Assembly: GCA_020349865.1 (NCBI GenBank) | Contig: CP070700.1 | Location: 3,791,994 to 3,828,435 of the forward strand | Length of the DNA stretch: 36,442 bases | Reading direction: 5' to 3' | Source of the DNA: Desulfobacteraceae bacterium | GTDB taxonomy: Bacteria; Desulfobacterota; DSM-4660; Desulfatiglandales; Desulfatiglandaceae | In this document: positions 33,062 to 36,442 of the stretch, one piece after another | Layout of the letters: every line of letters starts with the position of its first letter | Numbering within the stretch: the first letter of the stretch is position 1 | The notes under the pieces: model-generated | Seen by the model: the letters and a program-made list of their open reading frames with translations, nothing else | The model's database searches: none | What the model was told of the DNA's origin: nothing | Position numbers and translations under genes: made by a program

Positions 33062-33838
33062 TTACCCTTTCATTTTTTTTCGAGCAAAGAGGGCCGCCCC
33101 CAATGCCCCAACAATTTGCGGCTCTTCAGGTATAATTAGGGTGGTATTTAGTTCGGCTTCCATTGCCTTGACCACACCAGAATTTTTGGCTACGCCGCCG
33201 GTGAAAACAACCGGCTTAGCCAGCCCCATGGGCCTTGCCATGGAGGCCACTCTTTTAGCTGCCGATTGGTGGACGCCAGCAACAATGTCTTCCACAGACC
33301 TCTTCTCCGCCCTGAGGGAAACGACTTCAGATTCGGCAAAGACTGTACATATGCTGCTTATCTGGCAAGGTGCTCTACTTCTCAAGGAAATCTTTCCCAA
33401 TTCTTCAAGTTCCAGGCCCAAAACGCCTGCCATCACTTCTAGAAACCTGCCAGATCCAGCTGCACATTTATCATTCATCACAAAATCTTCTACTTTGCCA
33501 TGCTCACCCAGAAGGATCGCCTTACTGTCTTGCCCTCCAATGTCGATGACCATTCTAGCTTCTTTATACAGAAAGTTGGCACCCTTAGCGTGACAGGCAA
33601 TCTCAGTTATAGCCTTCTGGGCATAAGCCACGGAATTTCTCCCATAGCCAGTGGAAATCACACGTCCCAAATCTTCAAAAGCTAAATGGGCTGTGTTCAG
33701 AGCCTTCTCCATAACCTGGTCTGCCGTCTTAACAACATCACCCATGGTTGGAGATATGAAATAACATAGTATCTTATTATCATCCAAGATGAGCGCCTTT
33801 GTAGTAGCCGCGCCCACGTCAACACCTGCTACAATCAT
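33062..33838 (-). CDS. 2-hydroxyacyl-CoA dehydratase / benzoyl-CoA reductase activator ATPase (BadF/BcrA/HgdC family)
   Basis: A 258-residue ATPase of the ASKHA fold that, with a [4Fe-4S] cluster bridging a dimer, injects low-potential electrons into 2-hydroxyacyl-CoA dehydratases or related reductases. Visible motifs: phosphate 1 AGVDVGAATTKALIL, STGYGRNSV, IDIGGQDSKAI, DKCAAGSGRF with one cluster Cys, SSICTVFAESEV with the other, VVFTGGVAKNSGVV, and the end PQIVGALGAALFA. Length is normal. ATG 33838 follows AGGAGA; the longer frame to 33898 runs through a large inverted repeat. Its dehydratase partner upstream (33999-34202) is only a remnant, so the activator is orphaned unless a partner lies elsewhere. 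Confidence 0.93.
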   Translation of the reverse strand: MIVAGVDVGAATTKALILDDNKILCYFISPTMGDVVKTADQVMEKALNTAHLAFEDLGRVISTGYGRNSVAYAQKAITEIACHAKGANFLYKEARMVIDIGGQDSKAILLGEHGKVEDFVMNDKCAAGSGRFLEVMAGVLGLELEELGKISLRSRAPCQISSICTVFAESEVVSLRAEKRSVEDIVAGVHQSAAKRVASMARPMGLAKPVVFTGGVAKNSGVVKAMEAELNTTLIIPEEPQIVGALGAALFARKKMKG

Positions 33839-33890
33839 CTCTTCTCCTAGACCTGCTATCAAGAGCACCAAATAGTTTGCGTTGCAGCTA

Positions 33891-33950
33891 AGGGTCATGA
33901 GGTCTTTTCTGACGTGAACAGATAAGTCGTAGAAAAGACCTTATGACCCT
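33891..33950. repeat. Large inverted repeat (20-bp arms, one mismatch)
   Basis: AGGGTCATGAGGTCTTTTCT (33891-33910) is repeated inverted at 33931-33950 with one mismatch, around a 20-nt spacer that can pair further (GAC/GTC). It lies between the dehydratase remnant and the activator start, on the untranslated leader of the activator. Confidence 0.8.
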
Positions 33951-33998
33951 GCTACACCCCTTCCAGTTATGGCCAATCAAAACAATAATATGCTCTCC

Positions 33999-34202
33999 TT
34001 AGTAAGATAATCTGACGGCCTTTACAAGTTCAGCAAAAGACTCGATTCTGGTCCGCAACTGCTCCTTGGTATAATAACGGGGATCGTAAACATCACCTTC
34101 CAGTACCAAGGCAGGAATCTTTACCTCCTTCTTCAAAGCGTCTTTGACCACTCAGGCATTTTCACCAGATCGGCTAATGACTCGAGTCTGTGTTTTTGGT
34201 GA
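33999..34202 (-). pseudogene. C-terminal remnant of a 2-hydroxyacyl-CoA dehydratase-type subunit, with in-frame UGA
   Basis: Minus-strand frame from after a TAA (34203-34205) to a TAA at 33999-34001. It reads RVISRSGENA, UGA (34152-34154), VVKDALKKEVKIPALVLEGD, VYDPRYY and TRIESFAELVKAV, the classic C-terminus of the HgdB/BcrB/HdrD-like dehydratase family (xIPxLxLEGDxxDPR...TRIExFxE). About 67 codons remain of 350-400. The UGA may have been a selenocysteine codon or decay. Nothing else convincing lies in 34203-34502. Confidence 0.65.
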
Positions 34203-34502
34203 TTATCCATTGACACCCTAAGAGAGTTTATCCTATGAGCTCAATAATCTCAATGTCCAAAAGCGAGGTCCATCATCTAGTGAAGCTCTCCGCTTAGAGA
34301 GCGAGCCTGCCGATAGATTTTGGGACCTTGTTATGTTCGAGTTAGGGCTAGAAGCATGGGGGTCTCTTTTCGAGAAACGAGGAGTTGGAAGCGCTGACGC
34401 GGCGCTATGTGGTGCGTTCGATTGCCCCGACATGGTCGGGACTGCGAAAAGGGCCGTGTAGATGTTAATTGAAAAACCAGAGATGGAAAGGAGGGACCTA
34501 TC

Positions 34503-35102
34503 ATGGAGTTGACGTTGGACGACGTGAGGGAAGAGGATCGTGGAGTGATCTCGGCATGCGGCATTGTTTGTCTCGGCTGTGATGTTCAAAAGGATGAAAG
34601 TCTAGAAGCTGCAAAAACGCTTGTGAAGATTTGGGAAGGTTTTAACCTTGAGGATGTCGGTGCGGCTTTTGGATTAGAGCCCAAAGAGATTTCGAGCACA
34701 CTAAGTACATTGAAAAAGTTCATCAAACTCAGGGAGGAAATTGGGCCCTGTCCCGGCTGTTTCAAAGGCGGCTGGCCCAGTGAGATATGTGCCATTGCAA
34801 AGTGTGTTAGATCAAAAGGGTACTGGACATGTGCTGAATGTGAGGATTACAACACGGAATCAACCCGCCCCTGTCCACACATTGATTCCACTTCTACGCT
34901 AATGGAGTCCAGAGGAGAGATGTCAGCCACAGTATGCAAAAGATATAACTTAAATAACCTCGAAAACCTAAAGAGGTGCCGTGAAATCGGTTATTCTGCC
35001 TTTATAAATGAGATCAGGGAGAAAGTCGGAAACGGCTGGAGAACTTGGCAGGTAATCAGTGACGAAATGCTGTTTAGTGAAAGCAACATCAAAAACAGGT
35101 AA
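34503..35102 (+). CDS. DUF3795-type cysteine-rich protein
   Basis: A 199-residue soluble protein. Cysteine motifs occur in order: ISACGIVCLGCDV (about 17-28), GPCPGCFKGGWPSEICAIAKC (about 80-100), YWTCAECEDY (about 107-116) and RPCPHID. This is the DUF3795 pattern (CGxxCxxC ... CxGCxxxxxxxCxxxxC ... CxxCxxFPC), thought to bind a metal, function unknown. An insert between the first and second motif (EAAKTLVKIWEGFNLEDVG) is helical. ATG 34503 follows AAAGGAGGG. It is 30 nt upstream of a second Cys-containing gene on the same strand and probably forms a two-gene transcript with it. Confidence 0.8.
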   Translation: MELTLDDVREEDRGVISACGIVCLGCDVQKDESLEAAKTLVKIWEGFNLEDVGAAFGLEPKEISSTLSTLKKFIKLREEIGPCPGCFKGGWPSEICAIAKCVRSKGYWTCAECEDYNTESTRPCPHIDSTSTLMESRGEMSATVCKRYNLNNLENLKRCREIGYSAFINEIREKVGNGWRTWQVISDEMLFSESNIKNR

Positions 35103-35132
35103 AGCCAAATTTCAGAAGGGAGGATGAAGATC

Positions 35133-35639
35133 ATGGAAGATTTTAAGCTTGCAAAAGATTATTCATGCGAAGAGAAGCTAGAAGGCTGTCAAAATTTCGT
35201 TGGGGGCCAGTTCTGGGTTTGTTATCAGACCGTAGCAAATGTCTTTGGTGAAAAGAAGGCCGAGGATTATCTCCGAGAGCTCGCTAAGGTCACTGCAGAG
35301 TTCGAGGCAGAGTGGGTAAAAAGCATGTGGGGGAAAGAGTTCAAAAATCTTGAAGAGATTACTAATTGTTTCGACATAATACACAAGATGGTGGGTATGG
35401 ATAGCCATTGGGAGTGGTTGGAGGATAAATACAAAGTATATGAAAAGATAACGCGTTGTCCATTCTACAGCACCATGCCGGAGACGATCAAAAGAAAAGA
35501 TGTCTGCAAGATATATTGCCATCCGATAGGTGTAGAAGCATATTCACGACTCAACGCAGAAATATCCCGCGAAAAGCATCTATGCGACGGAGACCCTTAT
35601 TGTGGATGTATAATAGAGTGGAAGGGACCTCGAGACTAA
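35133..35639 (+). CDS. L-2-amino-thiazoline-4-carboxylic acid hydrolase-like protein
   Basis: A 168-residue protein resembling the ATC-hydrolase-like family (PF14196): an N-terminal helical region, a middle with ITNCFDIIHKMVG and VYEKITRCPFYST, and a C-terminal Cys-rich part (DVCKIYCHPI, KHLCDGDPYCGCIIEW). The conserved C-P and C-D-G-D-x-x-C pattern is typical. The true substrate in this organism is unknown, and many members probably have other roles. I chose ATG 35133, because GGGAGG (35118-35123) abuts the upstream ATG at 35124 but is 9 nt from 35133. Probably co-transcribed with the DUF3795 gene. Confidence 0.78.
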   Translation: MEDFKLAKDYSCEEKLEGCQNFVGGQFWVCYQTVANVFGEKKAEDYLRELAKVTAEFEAEWVKSMWGKEFKNLEEITNCFDIIHKMVGMDSHWEWLEDKYKVYEKITRCPFYSTMPETIKRKDVCKIYCHPIGVEAYSRLNAEISREKHLCDGDPYCGCIIEWKGPRD

Positions 35640-35764
35640 AAATGAGCCGGATGTTAGGTTAGGTCTGAGCTTAGATTAAATGATTGCCAGGTGAAGTATT
35701 GATTATTGCACATTAATTCCCCTCTAGTATCTCCCAGAAAAGGCGAGTTCTTATCAGAAGGAAC

Positions 35765-36109
35765 TCACTTGGTGTTTTTAAAAGACATAGTTCTTGCACC
35801 TGGCAATGTTATTTCAATGGTGTCGTCCTGGATCTTTCCAACAATGACTCCGCCTAATTTGGTATTCAGTCTAAGTTCGTCACCTTTTAAATACCATGTA
35901 AAAGAGACCTCATCGTCGAGCACCCTCCAGGCGCCCTCCCCATCCTCCTTCAATTCGATATAAATTTCTGAGTCTTTTGTCGATTCTTCTCCTTGTGCTT
36001 TATACATGCCCGCGTATCTCTCCTTTGGGGTGCACGAAAAGGTGAATACCAGGAAAACACACATAAGGGGTGGCAGCAACCGGTTCGAATATCTTGATCT
36101 TAGTAACAT
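35765..36109 (-). CDS. Small lipoprotein of unknown function
   Basis: A 114-residue protein with a lipoprotein signal: RSRYSNR, a hydrophobic stretch LLPPLMCVFLVFTFS, then Cys26 in FTFSC, a lipobox variant. The mature part is beta-rich (YIELKEDGEGAWRVLDDEV; DELRLNTKLGGVIVGKI), like small lipocalin-type or META-like domains; I do not recognise the family. Start ATG 36109 has GGGAGAG about 3-4 nt upstream. It follows the MauE/DoxX-like gene by only 8 nt and is probably in one transcript with it. Confidence 0.78.
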   Translation of the reverse strand: MLLRSRYSNRLLPPLMCVFLVFTFSCTPKERYAGMYKAQGEESTKDSEIYIELKEDGEGAWRVLDDEVSFTWYLKGDELRLNTKLGGVIVGKIQDDTIEITLPGARTMSFKNTK

Positions 36110-36117
36110 ATCTCTCC

Positions 36118-36442
36118 CTATCTAGAAGCACCAAGGCTGTCTTCCATCCTCTTTCTAAAGACAAATCCCCCCCTTCGAAGTAGATAAATTCTATCAAAGA
36201 AAAAGATTTGAACGGTTAGGAGCAGCCAGGCGACATCCACGAAGACTTTTTTCCAACCAATTGTTTCCCCAACAGTGTCGAAACATCCGCAGGTGATGGG
36301 GGCCCCTCTATAAATGTTGATTACTATAAAGACAATAAACATAACAAGAAGTAATCCGATAACAGAGGCCACTGCTCGTGTCCTTAGACCAATAATAAGA
36401 AATAGCCCGCAAATTAGCTCTATCCATGGCAAAACCACTGCC
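36118..36442 (-). CDS. MauE/DoxX-family membrane protein (N-terminus beyond the right edge)
   Basis: At least 107 residues of a small membrane protein; the frame remains open to the window edge. Three hydrophobic helices are visible: [34 protein letters not shown] and [17 protein letters not shown]. They are followed by a basic tail. The motif [12 protein letters not shown] with the CxCF pair is the hallmark of the MauE/methylamine-utilisation-type DoxX subfamily, which is often linked to thiol or disulfide chemistry. At least one N-terminal helix is expected outside. The GTG at 36438 is not likely to be the start. Confidence 0.8.
   Translation of the reverse strand, partial: AVVLPWIELICGLFLIIGLRTRAVASVIGLLLVMFIVFIVINIYRGAPITCGCFDTVGETIGWKKVFVDVAWLLLTVQIFFFDRIYLLRRGGFVFRKRMEDSLGASR

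Noticed and set aside
34220..34461. Open plus-strand frame of about 80 codons before the DUF3795 gene (contains FWDLVMFELGLEAWGSLF)
   Set aside because: It reads somewhat like protein, but there is no early start codon or ribosome-binding site and I recognise no family; possibly another remnant.
1..36442. tRNA or rRNA genes
   Set aside because: I saw no tRNA-like cloverleaf or rRNA sequence by eye; a covariance-model scan would be needed to exclude a tRNA.

Overview
The window looks like a chromosomal segment of an anaerobic, probably sulfate-reducing, member of the Desulfobacterota (old Deltaproteobacteria). The pointers are an Hdr/Mvh electron-transfer operon with selenocysteine codons, a DsrC-like protein, abundant two-domain UspA and CBS-ACT proteins, an NtrC-type two-component system with many sigma-54 promoters, and a 2-hydroxyacyl-CoA dehydratase activator. 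The taxonomic assignment is inference; no rRNA or housekeeping marker is present.

Layout. 1-2.9 kb (minus strand): the start of a response regulator running off the left edge, then a UspA gene followed by a GAF histidine kinase. 3-6.7 kb: a decayed zone with a degenerate transposase, an AT-rich gene for a secreted DxNxDGxID-repeat protein, a 59-residue small ORF, and a tandem DsrC-fold protein. 7.0-17.5 kb (plus strand): the centrepiece operon. It encodes a membrane cytochrome b/c-HdrC fusion, HdrB, a hydrogenase maturation protease, HdrA, MvhD, an FrhB-like flavoprotein, MvhG and MvhA. 17.7-19.8 kb: an MFS remnant and a Na/Pi-cotransporter-like gene. 20.3-29.8 kb: mostly minus-strand stress and regulatory genes (UspA, STAS-like, three CBS-ACT proteins, small unknowns, NtrC-type regulator and kinase), with one plus-strand cytidylate-kinase-like gene. 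30.0-31.2 kb: a complete IS630-family element. 31.6-34.2 kb: a graveyard of truncated genes (TonB receptor, zinc alcohol dehydrogenase, Fe-S subunit, dehydratase) around an intact dehydratase activator. 34.5-36.4 kb: DUF3795, ATC-hydrolase-like, lipoprotein and MauE/DoxX-like genes.

Two observations tie the window together. First, HdrA, MvhD and MvhA are each interrupted by one in-frame UGA exactly where the families carry a functional cysteine. Each UGA is followed 16-19 nt later by a perfect or near-perfect hairpin with a five-nucleotide loop containing GG, so I annotate three full-length selenoproteins. The same three subunits (HdrA, VhuD, VhuU) are selenoproteins in Methanococcales. Second, a 15-bp palindrome TTTACA-N3-TGTAAA recurs in intergenic DNA at a nearly fixed distance (about 116-119 bp from palindrome centre to the -24 GG) upstream of sigma-54 -24/-12 promoters, on both strands. 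These modules precede the Hdr/Mvh operon, a UspA gene, CBS/STAS genes, a cytidylate-kinase-like gene, a small ORF and the left-edge response regulator. I infer one enhancer-dependent regulon, possibly run by the NtrC-type regulator at 26754-28184.
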